Of a stretch of 64,000 bases of DNA, positions 16,539-24,525 are shown in pieces. A model generated the notes under the pieces. The model did not search any database. It was not told the DNA's origin and saw nothing but the letters and a program-made list of their open reading frames with translations. The DNA comes from Aminithiophilus ramosus (GTDB lineage: Bacteria > Synergistota > Synergistia > Synergistales > Aminithiophilaceae). The first letter of the stretch is position 1. Each line of letters begins with the position of its first letter. The position numbers were made by a program, and so were the translations under genes. The stretch lies in contig NZ_CP072943.1 in assembly GCF_018069705.1 (NCBI RefSeq), forward strand, positions 930,001 through 994,000, written 5' to 3'.

Positions 16539-16566
16539 GGTCTTCATCCTCCTTTTGGCAGACCGG

Positions 16567-17853
16567 TCAGACCGTAGCCGCCGAGAGGCGACCCAGTCCC
16601 AGCTCGCTCGTGGCGCCCGTGATGGCCTGAAGTTCCACCTCGATCGATCCGTCCTCGTGCAGGGAGCCCTCGAAGCCGCCGGCGATGACGTTGGCCTCGG
16701 CGGGAAAGCCGATCACCCTCTCCAGGGGAGGCAGGACGATGCGCGCGTTGGCGTTGCCGGCGGAGACGACGGCCGTCGCCTCCGTGGCGGCGTCGGCCAG
16801 AGACTGGCTGGCCCCGTCGGAACCGGCGAACTCGTCGGTGATGAGGACGGTTTTGATGCCGGCCCTCTCGGCGCGGCGACAGTTCATGATCAGGTCGGCG
16901 TCGGGATTGCCGAAACCCTCTTCGGAGATGACGAGCCCCTCGACGCCGAGCATGCGGGCCAGCTTGACGGCCTGTCCCGACGAACGCTTCTTGTCGGCCA
17001 GTGTCACGTTCTCGTTGGTGACGATGGCGCCGACGAAGTTGATCTCCCTGCCGTGGCGGGCGAGAAGGGCGGCCATGACGGGGTTGTTCTGGTGGGCGTA
17101 GGTGCTGTTCTTGTCGCAGGCCGAGACGCAGTTGCCCGAGACGATGGCGCCGTCCATGACCTCCGTCGGCGTCACGAGGGTGGGCAGGATGCGCTTGACG
17201 TCGACGCCGTAGAGGTAGGTGTCGTGAAGGAGTCCCTGAGACTGGAGCATGTAGAGGTAGGCCACCTTGGGCAGGCCGGGGTGGGAGGTCATGGCCTCGT
17301 CCAGAGAGGGCCAGTCGACGGTCTCGACTCTGTCGGCCTCGGTCGAATCGACGGATCGGGCCAGGTAGTGGGCCGCTCGGAATCCGGCCATGCGGCAGGC
17401 CGATTCGTACTCGTGCCGGTCGAGTCCCGCGACGGGCACGAGCGTGACGACGACGTTACAGGTTCTGGAGAAGGGCGTGTAGTCGGCGCCGGGACCCGAC
17501 ATGTCGATGATGCCCTCCTGGAAGCCGACGATCTTGCCGCAGGTCACCACGGCGGCCCCTTCGAGGACGCGCGTCGCCCCCTCCCCGACGGGCTCGACGT
17601 CGCCGATGAAACCGGGGAAGACCTCGCCGGGCCCCTCGATCTTGCAGCGCGGCTCGACGACATCCTTGACGGGGAGAATGCGCAGACTGTCTCCGGGCAG
17701 AGCCAGATCCAAAGAGACAGACAGGAGACGGCCATCGACGGCCAGCAGCGACGTCAGCTCCTCCCTGTCGACGGAAAGGACGCCGTCAACGAGGGATGTC
17801 CTCGCTCCCCAGGTCAGGCCCCGCACGTGAAGGCGATGAAGTTCCAGCTTCAT
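16567..17853 (-). CDS. grdE: Glycine reductase complex component B, proprotein GrdE
   Basis: A 428-residue GrdE/GrdG/GrdI-type proprotein. It contains the processing site SGNCVSACDKN, with Cys242 at the position where this family is cleaved to give a 25-kDa and a 22-kDa subunit with an N-terminal pyruvoyl group that forms the Schiff base with the substrate amine. Upstream it has the conserved GKIVGFQEGIIDMSGPG segment. It lies directly before grdB, as in known operons, with a 28-bp gap to the chosen GTG of grdB. Substrate class (glycine, sarcosine or betaine) cannot be fixed from sequence reading alone. Confidence 0.93.
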   Translation of the reverse strand: MKLELHRLHVRGLTWGARTSLVDGVLSVDREELTSLLAVDGRLLSVSLDLALPGDSLRILPVKDVVEPRCKIEGPGEVFPGFIGDVEPVGEGATRVLEGAAVVTCGKIVGFQEGIIDMSGPGADYTPFSRTCNVVVTLVPVAGLDRHEYESACRMAGFRAAHYLARSVDSTEADRVETVDWPSLDEAMTSHPGLPKVAYLYMLQSQGLLHDTYLYGVDVKRILPTLVTPTEVMDGAIVSGNCVSACDKNSTYAHQNNPVMAALLARHGREINFVGAIVTNENVTLADKKRSSGQAVKLARMLGVEGLVISEEGFGNPDADLIMNCRRAERAGIKTVLITDEFAGSDGASQSLADAATEATAVVSAGNANARIVLPPLERVIGFPAEANVIAGGFEGSLHEDGSIEVELQAITGATSELGLGRLSAATV

Positions 17854-17875
17854 GCTTTACTCTCTCCTTTCGCTC

Positions 17876-18196
17876 CTACTGAAGAAGCCCTTCCGTGGCC
17901 TGACGGATGGCCTCAAGCGAGACGGCGGCGCCGGTCAGAGTCTGAACCCTCTCGCCTCCCCTGAAGAAGAGGAAGGTGGGCACGGCCATGACCTTGAGAC
18001 CGATGACGAGCCGCCGATTGCCGGCCACGTTGAGCTTGCAGAACTTTACCCGCCCCTCGAACTCGGAGGCGAGCTCCTCCACCTTGGGCATAAGGGCCAG
18101 GCAGGGGCCGCACTGGGGCCCCCAGATATCGACGACGACGGGCAGGTCTCCCTGCGCCGTCTCCACCTCGAAAGTATCCTTGTCCAGTTCGATCAT
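17876..18196 (-). CDS. trxA: Thioredoxin of the glycine reductase operon
   Basis: A 106-residue thioredoxin with the active site WGPQCGPC near residue 30 and the cis-proline AVPTF near residue 73. Grd-linked thioredoxins reduce the selenenyl-sulfide formed on GrdA during turnover. The gene overlaps grdX (ATGA) and precedes grdE by 22 bp. No thioredoxin reductase (trxB) lies beside it, unlike many clostridial grd operons. Confidence 0.93.
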   Translation of the reverse strand: MIELDKDTFEVETAQGDLPVVVDIWGPQCGPCLALMPKVEELASEFEGRVKFCKLNVAGNRRLVIGLKVMAVPTFLFFRGGERVQTLTGAAVSLEAIRQATEGLLQ

Positions 18197-18621
18197 GACG
18201 ATGCCTCCTCTGTATCCGTCTGCCTCCCCTCCGAAGAGAGAAGGGCTTCCAGTCCGCAGCGGGCAAGGCTCTCCCGGACGAGCTCTCCGTCCACGTAGGC
18301 GTAATCGGCCTCGATGGAGGGATCCAGCTCGCCGGGAAGAGCGATGGGCCCGGACGCGCCATAGATGGAAAGGGCTCTTTCGATGAGGGAAAGGGACTCG
18401 ACGTCGACGGCTCGGGACTCGGCGGTTTCCTCGACGACGAGGGAGCGGAAGGGCTGCTGATGGGGACGGAAGTTGCCGTAGAGGGGATGATTGACGAGGA
18501 CGGCGCCGCGATGGAGGCGATCACGGACGGAAAGAAGAAGCTGGAGCGACGAGACCTCCCCGTAGTGAGGCGAATGGCGAAGGCGCGGGTTGTTGGTGAA
18601 GACACAAAAAGACCGGACCAA
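18193..18621 (-). CDS. grdX: GrdX family protein
   Basis: A small protein of about 142 residues with the GrdX features FTNNPRL near the start and VRDRLHRGAVLVNHPLYGNFRPHQQP in the middle. Its function is unknown, but it is the usual first gene of grd operons. TTG at 18621 is chosen because GAGGGGGTG lies about 6 nt upstream. GTG 18630 in the same frame would sit inside that ribosome site. The open frame extends upstream into the riboswitch, which is not coding. Confidence 0.85.
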   Translation of the reverse strand: MVRSFCVFTNNPRLRHSPHYGEVSSLQLLLSVRDRLHRGAVLVNHPLYGNFRPHQQPFRSLVVEETAESRAVDVESLSLIERALSIYGASGPIALPGELDPSIEADYAYVDGELVRESLARCGLEALLSSEGRQTDTEEASS

Positions 18622-18647
18622 GGACGTCACCCCCTCACGGGATATCG

Positions 18648-18823
18648 TCTCTGTCCAGATGCCCTGGGGATTCGCCCCGCAAGAGCGGGGGTTGCCCCGT
18701 TGGCAGGCCGAAGCCTTCTCCAGAGAGCTGTCCGACCGCAATCCTCTTTGCCTGAGAGATTCGACGCGATGCGCCTTGCCCCTTCGGCGCCCTGCCCCGA
18801 AGGGCAGAGGCTCTCTTGCGATC
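18648..18823 (-). promoter_or_regulatory. Tandem glycine riboswitch
   Basis: Two consecutive glycine aptamers on the minus strand. Aptamer 1 has P1 (18817-18823 with 18734-18740), the GCCGAAGGGGCAA core and the CTCTCAGGCAAAGAGGA segment. Aptamer 2 follows at once with CTCTCTGGAGA, a GCCAACGGGGCAA variant core and CAGGGCATCTGGACAGAG. It lies between the grd promoter and grdX, so glycine should switch on its own reduction. The ribosome site of grdX (GGGGGT) is complementary to ACCCCC in aptamer 2 (18687-18692), which suggests translational control; this last point is inference. Confidence 0.92.
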
Positions 18824-18842
18824 CTCATCCAGCCTTTCGTTC

Positions 18843-18871
18843 ATTCTGACACCCTTCGGGTGGAGAGTCAA
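18843..18871 (-). promoter_or_regulatory. grd operon promoter
   Basis: TTGACT (18866-18871) and CAGAAT (18843-18848), spaced 17 bp, end about 20 bp before the riboswitch. The spacer contains a small dyad, CACCC-GAA-GGGTG. It starts right after the terminator of the preceding gene. Confidence 0.75.
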
Positions 18872-18876
18872 CGGAC

Positions 18877-18909
18877 AAAAAAGGGGGCCTCGGCTCTGCC
18901 GAAACCCCC
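18877..18909 (-). terminator. Terminator of the NSS symporter gene
   Basis: GC-rich stem (GGGGG/CCCCC and CGGC/GCCG separated by a small internal loop) followed by six T on the minus strand, 20 bp after the symporter stop. Confidence 0.85.
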
Positions 18910-18931
18910 TTTCGCGTTCAACGTGGGACGG

Positions 18932-20272
18932 CTACCACTTCAGCCCCCGGATGAAGATGTAGGCGATGGCCACGGGAGCGACGACGCGGCAGACCCAGAT
19001 CCAGGCCTCCATGATCCCGAAGGGATGGGCGCCGTCGTTGGTGACCTCGCGACGCGCCTTGTCGGTCCAGACCCAGCCGACGAAGAGGGCGATGAAGAGG
19101 CCGCCCAGGGGAAGGATGACGTTGGAGGAGACGAAGTCCATGGCGTCGAGGAAGTCCTTGCCGGCGATCTGGAGCTTCATGGCACCCAGAGAGAGGGCCG
19201 AGGGGACGCCGAGGAGGAAGATGAGGCCGCCCATGACGCAGGCCGCCTTGGGACGGCTCCACTTCATCTCGTCCATGAAGTAGGCCGTGACGACTTCGAG
19301 GAGGGAAATGGCCGACGTGAGGGCGGCGATGAAGAGGAGAAGGAAGAAGAGCGCCGACCAGACGGAGCCGCCGGGCATCTTGGCGAAGACGGAGGGGAGG
19401 GTGATGAAGGTCAGCCCGGGACCGGTCCCGGGCTCGACGCCGAAGGCGAAGACGGCGGGGAAGATGACGAGGCCCGCCAGGAGGGCCACCATGGTGTCGA
19501 GGAAACAGACCTGGACGGCGGCGCCGGGGAGGATCTCCTTTTTGCCCAGGTAGCTGCCGTAGGTGATCATGCAGCCCATGCCCAGGGAGAGGGAGAAGAA
19601 GGCCTGCCCCATGGCCGCCAGGAGCGCCCCGCCCGTCAGCTTGGAGAAGTCGGGCTTGAGGTAGAACTCGAGCCCCTTGCCGGCCCCTTCGAGGGTGACG
19701 GAGCGGACGATGAGGATGAGCAGAATGAGAAAGAGCGACGGCATGAGAATCTTGCAGTAGCGTTCGATCCCCTCGCCGATGCCCTTGTAGACGACCCAGA
19801 TCGTCAGGGCCATGAAGGCCGCCTGCCAGCCGATCACCAGGGCGCCGTTGCTGATGAAACCGCCGAAGAAGTCGCCGGCCTTGCCGGCCTCGGCGATGGA
19901 CATGAGGCCCGTGAAGGACTTGATGATGTAGGCCATGGTCCATCCCCCGATGACGCCGTAGAAAGAGAGGATCATGAAACCGGCGATGACGCCCATCCAG
20001 CCGACGATGGGCCAGGCACCGCCCTTGAGCTTCTTGAAGGATCCGACGGCGTTAAGCTGGGCGCTCCGTCCGATGGCGACCTCGGCGAGCATGACGGAAA
20101 AACCGATGATGAAAACGATGAGCACGTAAAGGAGAACGAAGGCCGCTCCGCCGTTCTGTCCCGTGATATAGGGGAAACGCCAGATGTTGCCCAGCCCGAC
20201 GGCCGATCCCGCCGCGGCCAGGATAAAACCAAGCTTAGAACCCCACTGTTCGCGTTCGGTTCCGTTGCTCAT
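18932..20272 (-). CDS. Neurotransmitter:sodium symporter family amino acid carrier
   Basis: A 446-residue LeuT-fold (NSS/SNF) carrier. The unwound helix 1 signature AGSAVGLGNIWRFPY (sodium and substrate site) is near residue 25, and the helix 6 segment AFFSLSLGMGCMITYGSYL near residue 245. It imports an amino acid with sodium; bacterial members often carry tryptophan, tyrosine, leucine, alanine or methionine, and its place beside the grd operon might suggest glycine or alanine, which is inference. GAGGAGGGG lies 5 nt before the ATG. It has its own promoter and terminator. Confidence 0.9.
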   Translation of the reverse strand: MSNGTEREQWGSKLGFILAAAGSAVGLGNIWRFPYITGQNGGAAFVLLYVLIVFIIGFSVMLAEVAIGRSAQLNAVGSFKKLKGGAWPIVGWMGVIAGFMILSFYGVIGGWTMAYIIKSFTGLMSIAEAGKAGDFFGGFISNGALVIGWQAAFMALTIWVVYKGIGEGIERYCKILMPSLFLILLILIVRSVTLEGAGKGLEFYLKPDFSKLTGGALLAAMGQAFFSLSLGMGCMITYGSYLGKKEILPGAAVQVCFLDTMVALLAGLVIFPAVFAFGVEPGTGPGLTFITLPSVFAKMPGGSVWSALFFLLLFIAALTSAISLLEVVTAYFMDEMKWSRPKAACVMGGLIFLLGVPSALSLGAMKLQIAGKDFLDAMDFVSSNVILPLGGLFIALFVGWVWTDKARREVTNDGAHPFGIMEAWIWVCRVVAPVAIAYIFIRGLKW

Positions 20273-20411
20273 GATATCCCCTCCTCTGCTCTTTTATCCG
20301 GAGACAGGGTTCCTGTCCCTCCGCCTCTTCCAAAACGGCTCCGCCTCGACGAAAGATCTCCCCCCCTCTTCACGGGTTGAACGACAACATGACGCTGAGG
20401 CAATCAGAAGC

Positions 20412-20441
20412 ATTATAGTATGATAGTCGATCGCTTTACAA
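20412..20441 (-). promoter_or_regulatory. Promoter of the NSS symporter gene
   Basis: TTGTAA (20436-20441) and a consensus TATAAT (20412-20417), 18 bp apart, about 140 bp before the start codon. Confidence 0.7.
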
Positions 20442-20704
20442 GAACGAAGAATGAAGGAAAAGGGCGTCGACCGTCAAAATTGCATGACATTTCCTCTTGA
20501 GACTAACACAGCCCCGGGCCTTCCGCAACCGTGCCGAATCCGCAGGCTCTTCAAGGCAAACACCGCCGGATCCGCCGACTCAAGGCCCATTCCTCTTTCC
20601 TTCTCCGGTGCGGGTTCAGGGCGACCGTCTCCGTCCTCCAGACGCCTCCCGGCCGAGCGAGGGAAGCTTCCATCTGTTTTCTGCCTGTAGATCGGAAACC
20701 GCCC
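20442..20704. other. Intergenic region with a dispersed repeat
   Basis: No gene is seen. It holds the dispersed repeat copy at 20536-20640 and the 3' flank of the nitrilase gene. Confidence 0.5.
20536..20640 (+). repeat. Dispersed intergenic repeat, copy A
   Basis: Shares GAATCCGCAGGCTCTTCA, then CCGCCGGATCC-CCGACTC, then CCGGTG-G-GTTC and a CCGTC-C-GTC end with copy B at 33207-33312, same orientation and similar spacing. It is non-coding in both places. Confidence 0.65.
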
Positions 20705-21499
20705 CTAAACCCAACGCCGATAGAGTTCGGGCCGAAGCGAGGCGAGCACCTCGTGTCGCGCCCGAGCTCGCCCGACGGCTCCCAGATCGAGGGAGACGAT
20801 GTCGAAGCGAGGCTGGTGATCCATGTGGAGAAGGACCTCTCCGAAGGGGTTGACGACGAGGCTGTTGCCTCCGTAGGAGAGGGAAGGCCCCCTGTCGCAA
20901 CGGTTGACGCCGACGACAAAAAGCTGGTTTTCCAGGGCCCGAGCCACCAGCAGCGTTCTCCAGAGGTGAATATGGGGAAGGCCCCAGGCGCCGGGAACGA
21001 AGAGGACCTGAGCCCCTCGCAGGGCCAGGGCCCGAACCTGTTCGGGAAACTCGGCGTCGAAGCAGACGAGGACGCCTGCGCGGCAGAGGGGGAGATCGAC
21101 GAGCCCCAGGGAATCTCCGGCGATGAAGGCATGCTCTTCCTTGAGCTTGGGATGAAGGTGGATTTTGTCGTAGGCCAGAAGCACCTCTCCATCGGGGCCG
21201 ATGACGTAGCAGCGGTTGCGATTGCCCCCAGGCGTTCTGACGGCCAGACTTCCGGCGACGATGGCGATCGCCTTTCTCCTCGCAAGTTCGCGCAGACGGG
21301 AGAGGATGGGCTCCCCCTCGTCGAGGAGGGAGAGTCCCCTTCCCAGGGGAATGACGGCGTTCCAGAGTTCGGGAAGGACAAGAAGGTGACACTGCCGTCC
21401 CGAAAGGCTCGTCAGGAGATTCATCGCGTCCTGAAAGTTGCCCTCGGGATCGGTCCGCTTGAGAGCGAGCTGAAGCAATCCGACACGAAGTTCCGTCAT
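20705..21499 (-). CDS. Carbon-nitrogen hydrolase (nitrilase superfamily), second copy
   Basis: A 264-residue single-domain enzyme with the triad Glu44 (VLPELWN), Lys112 (YDKIHLH) and Cys146 (VCFDAEFPE). It resembles omega-amidase/Nit-type amidases. It is only distantly like the nitrilase at 10385. AAGGAGA lies 4-5 nt before ATG 21499. It stands alone between a terminator upstream and the non-coding repeat region downstream. The substrate is unknown. Confidence 0.85.
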   Translation of the reverse strand: MTELRVGLLQLALKRTDPEGNFQDAMNLLTSLSGRQCHLLVLPELWNAVIPLGRGLSLLDEGEPILSRLRELARRKAIAIVAGSLAVRTPGGNRNRCYVIGPDGEVLLAYDKIHLHPKLKEEHAFIAGDSLGLVDLPLCRAGVLVCFDAEFPEQVRALALRGAQVLFVPGAWGLPHIHLWRTLLVARALENQLFVVGVNRCDRGPSLSYGGNSLVVNPFGEVLLHMDHQPRFDIVSLDLGAVGRARARHEVLASLRPELYRRWV

Positions 21500-21609
21500 G
21501 GCGTCTCCTTTCCAGGGCCGTTCGCGGCACCTTTCGCGGCTTCGGGAGGGGACGGAGAGGCGAAGCCTCCGACAAAAGGGTAAACGATGGAGGCCTCGCG
21601 GTCCACGAC

Positions 21610-21646
21610 AAAAGCGCGGGGACCTGCCTTGAGGCAGGTCCCCGCG
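21610..21646 (-). terminator. Terminator after ymdB
   Basis: A 14-bp perfect GC-rich stem with a 4-nt loop (21615-21646) followed by C and TTTT on the minus strand, 24 bp after the ymdB stop. Confidence 0.85.
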
Positions 21647-21669
21647 CACGTGATTTCCGAACCTCTTCG

Positions 21670-22446
21670 TCAGGACAGGCGCCGATCCACCCTCCGAAAG
21701 GAGAGGGCCAGCCCCCGGTCGTCGTCGACATCGACGACGACGCCGTTGAGGCGCAGGTCCTTTTCGCAGACTTCGAACTTGGTCGGCATAGCCGTCAGGA
21801 AGCGGGGCAGGACGGAGGAGGCCTCCATGCCGATGACGCCGCCGTGACCGCCCGTCATGCCCACATCGGTGATGTAGGCCGTGCCTCGGGGGAGAATCTC
21901 CTCGTCGGCGGTCTGGACATGGGTGTGGGTCCCCACGACGGCCGAGACGCGGCCGTCGAGATAGAGGCCCAGGGCGCGCTTCTCCGACGAGGCCTCGGCG
22001 TGAAAGTCGACGAAGACGCAGGGCGTGTCGATCCTCTCGAGCAGGCCGTCGGCGACGCGGAAGGGACAGTCGATGGCGGGCATGAAGACCCGTCCCTGGA
22101 GATTGACGATGGCCAGGCGCCGTCCGCCCTTCTCGAGGACTTTGACGCCCGATCCGGGACAGGAGGGGGGATAGTTGGCCGGACGGAGGACGCGGTCCTC
22201 TTCCATGAGGCGGGGGACATAGTCGCGCTTGTCCCAGACGTGGTTCCCCGTGGTGATGGCATCGACGCCGAGGTCGAACAGCTGGTCGACGACGCGTTCC
22301 GTGAGGCCGAAGCCTCCTGCGGCGTTCTCGCCGTTGACGACGACGAAATCGAAGGGCCCCTCGTCCTCCCTCAACCGAGGGAGGACGTCGGCCACGAGTT
22401 TTCTTCCGGGACGGCCGATGAGGTCACCGATGAAGAGCAGGCGCAT
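21670..22446 (-). CDS. ymdB: YmdB-family metallophosphoesterase
   Basis: A 258-residue calcineurin-like phosphoesterase with the motifs FIGDLIGRPG, VVNGENAAGGFG, TTGNHVWDK, DFHAEASSEK and GTHTHVQTADE. The Bacillus homologue is a 2',3'-cyclic-nucleotide 2'-phosphodiesterase that affects RNase Y activity and biofilm/motility decisions. Here too it directly follows rny (3-bp gap), the conserved arrangement. Confidence 0.93.
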   Translation of the reverse strand: MRLLFIGDLIGRPGRKLVADVLPRLREDEGPFDFVVVNGENAAGGFGLTERVVDQLFDLGVDAITTGNHVWDKRDYVPRLMEEDRVLRPANYPPSCPGSGVKVLEKGGRRLAIVNLQGRVFMPAIDCPFRVADGLLERIDTPCVFVDFHAEASSEKRALGLYLDGRVSAVVGTHTHVQTADEEILPRGTAYITDVGMTGGHGGVIGMEASSVLPRFLTAMPTKFEVCEKDLRLNGVVVDVDDDRGLALSFRRVDRRLS

Positions 22447-22449
22447 GGA

Positions 22450-23991
22450 TTACTTCGCGTATTCCACGGCCCGCGTCTCCCTGATGACGGTGACGCGGAT
22501 CTGGCCGGGGTACTTCATCTCTTCCTCGATCTTGCGGGCCACGTCGTAGGCCACCTTCTGGATGCCTCCCGCGTCGGGGACGTTGGGCGAGACCATGACG
22601 CGGATCTCGCGGCCGGCCTGGATGGCGAAGGCCTTGCTGACGCCCTGGAAGGACGTGGCCAGGCTCTCCAGCTTCTCCAGACGCTTGATGTAGGTCTCGA
22701 GGCTCTCCCTGCGCGCGCCGGGCCGGGAGGCGCTGATGGCGTCGGCGGCGGCGACGAGGACGTCGTAGACGGTCTGGGGCTCCTCGTCTTCGTGGTGAGA
22801 GGCGATGGCCCGGATGACGTCCTGAGGCTCGTTGTATCGCTTGGCGAGATCGGCGCCGATGATGGCGTGAGGTCCTTCGACCTGGTGGTCGACGGCCTTG
22901 CCGATGTCGTGAAGGAGGCCGGCTCGACGGGCGAGGGCCTCGTCGACGCCCAGCTCGGCGGCCATGATGCCCGAGAGGTGGGAGACCTCGAGGCTGTGAG
23001 CGAGGGCATTCTGGCCGTAACTGCTGCGGAAGCGGAGCTGGCCGATGAGTTTCATCAGCTCGGGGTGCATGTTCTTCGTGCCCGTCTCGAGGAGAGCCTC
23101 CTCTCCGGCCTCGAGAATCATCTCATCGACGTCCTTGGAGGCCTTTTCGATGAGTTCCTCGATGCGGGCCGGATGGATCCTGCCGTCGACGATGAGGCGC
23201 TCGAGGGAAAGGCGGGCCACTTCGCGCCGGACGGGATCGAAGCTGGAGATGGTGACGGCCTCGGGCGTGTCGTCGACGATGAGGTCGACGCCGGTCAGGG
23301 TCTCGAAGGCCCTGATGTTGCGCCCTTCCCGCCCGATGATGCGTCCCTTCATCTCGTCCGAGGGGAGATGGACGACGCTGACGGCCACCTCGGAGGTGTG
23401 CTCCACGGCCGTTCTCTGGATCGCCGTGACGACGATCTCTCGGGCCTTTCTCTGGGCCTCGCGCTTGGCCTTCTCCTCGAGCTCCTTGAGGCGGAGTCCG
23501 ATGCGATGATTGGCCTCCTCCTCCACTTCGGAGAGGAGGAGCTGCTTGGCCTCCTCGCCCGTCATGGCGGCGATCTCCTCGAGGCGCGCCACCTGCTCGA
23601 GGCGAAGCGACTCGACCTCGGAAAGGCGGGTCTCGATCTCGTCGTGGCGGTTCTTGAGCTCCTCTTCGCGACGGGAGACCTTCTCCGTCTTGCGGTCGAG
23701 GTTCTCCTCCTTCTGCTCCAGCCGCCGTTCGGCGCGCTGAAGCTCGTTACGGCGCTCGCGGATCTCCTGCTCGGCCTCGTGGCGGAGCCGGAGAACCTCC
23801 TCCTTCCCCTCGTTGAGGGACTCCCTTTTACGTCGATCGGCCTCCGCTCTGGCCTCGGCGACGATCCGTTCCGCCTCGCTTCGGGCGCCATCGCGCAGTG
23901 TGCCGTCCGATCTCCGACGATGCCAAAGGGCAAGGGCCGCGCCGGCAGCTCCGCCGACGGCCAGACCCAGCATCAGGTACAGAATGTGCAT
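22450..23991 (-). CDS. rny: Ribonuclease Y
   Basis: A 513-residue membrane-anchored endoribonuclease: an N-terminal transmembrane helix, a long charged coiled coil (about 30-200), a KH domain ([21 protein letters not shown]) and an HD domain with [11 protein letters not shown]. It initiates mRNA decay at the inner membrane. ATG 23991 is preferred because AAGGGGTGAT lies at proper distance; the GTG four codons earlier falls too close to it. Confidence 0.95.
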   Translation of the reverse strand: MHILYLMLGLAVGGAAGAALALWHRRRSDGTLRDGARSEAERIVAEARAEADRRKRESLNEGKEEVLRLRHEAEQEIRERRNELQRAERRLEQKEENLDRKTEKVSRREEELKNRHDEIETRLSEVESLRLEQVARLEEIAAMTGEEAKQLLLSEVEEEANHRIGLRLKELEEKAKREAQRKAREIVVTAIQRTAVEHTSEVAVSVVHLPSDEMKGRIIGREGRNIRAFETLTGVDLIVDDTPEAVTISSFDPVRREVARLSLERLIVDGRIHPARIEELIEKASKDVDEMILEAGEEALLETGTKNMHPELMKLIGQLRFRSSYGQNALAHSLEVSHLSGIMAAELGVDEALARRAGLLHDIGKAVDHQVEGPHAIIGADLAKRYNEPQDVIRAIASHHEDEEPQTVYDVLVAAADAISASRPGARRESLETYIKRLEKLESLATSFQGVSKAFAIQAGREIRVMVSPNVPDAGGIQKVAYDVARKIEEEMKYPGQIRVTVIRETRAVEYAK

Positions 23992-24087
23992 GGTTGCGAT
24001 CACCCCTTATTCGATTGTCAAGGTACGGCTTCTGCTGCTCTATCCGGTAACACGCAATCAGCGAAACCATACAGAGACATTCTAACC

Positions 24088-24525
24088 TCAGGGAGCCTTT
24101 CGCTCAAGACGGTCCAGAAGGGATCGCACCAAAGCGGGCGGAAATCCCCGCCGGAGGAGGCGACCGGCGATGAGACGACTCTCGACGCCCCTCTCGTGCC
24201 ACTGGAGGGCCAGCCCGAAGGCCGCCTCCTCCTCGTCGTCTTTTTCCTCCAGGGCCGCCGCAATCGTCGCCTCGGCGACGCCGCGACGACGCAGGTCATC
24301 CCTCAGACGACGCTTTCCCCTATCGCCGTGCCCCTCGACGTAGAGCCTGGCGTAGAGACCGTCATCGATGTAGCCCAGGGCCTCGAAACGGCCGAGAAGG
24401 GCGGCGATCTCCGTGCCGTCGGCCCCCCGGCGGAGGAGGCGCTCCTCCAGAGAACGACGCGTATGGGCTCCCCTCTCGAGGAGGCGGAGCAGATAGGACT
24501 CATGATCCCCTCCCCGCTCCTTCAT
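24088..24525 (-). CDS. recX: RecX regulatory protein
   Basis: A 145-residue helical protein with three RecX-type repeats (ending in ALGYIDDGLYARLYVE, GVAEATIAAALEE and GFPPALVRSLLDRL). RecX modulates RecA filaments. Its ATG overlaps the recG stop (ATGA), giving an uncommon recG-recX coupling; recA is not in the window. Confidence 0.88.
   Translation of the reverse strand: MKERGGDHESYLLRLLERGAHTRRSLEERLLRRGADGTEIAALLGRFEALGYIDDGLYARLYVEGHGDRGKRRLRDDLRRRGVAEATIAAALEEKDDEEEAAFGLALQWHERGVESRLIAGRLLRRGFPPALVRSLLDRLERKAP

Noticed and set aside
18622-18828. N-terminal extension of GrdX upstream of the TTG
   Set aside because: This stretch is the glycine riboswitch; conserved bases there follow RNA structure, not protein coding.
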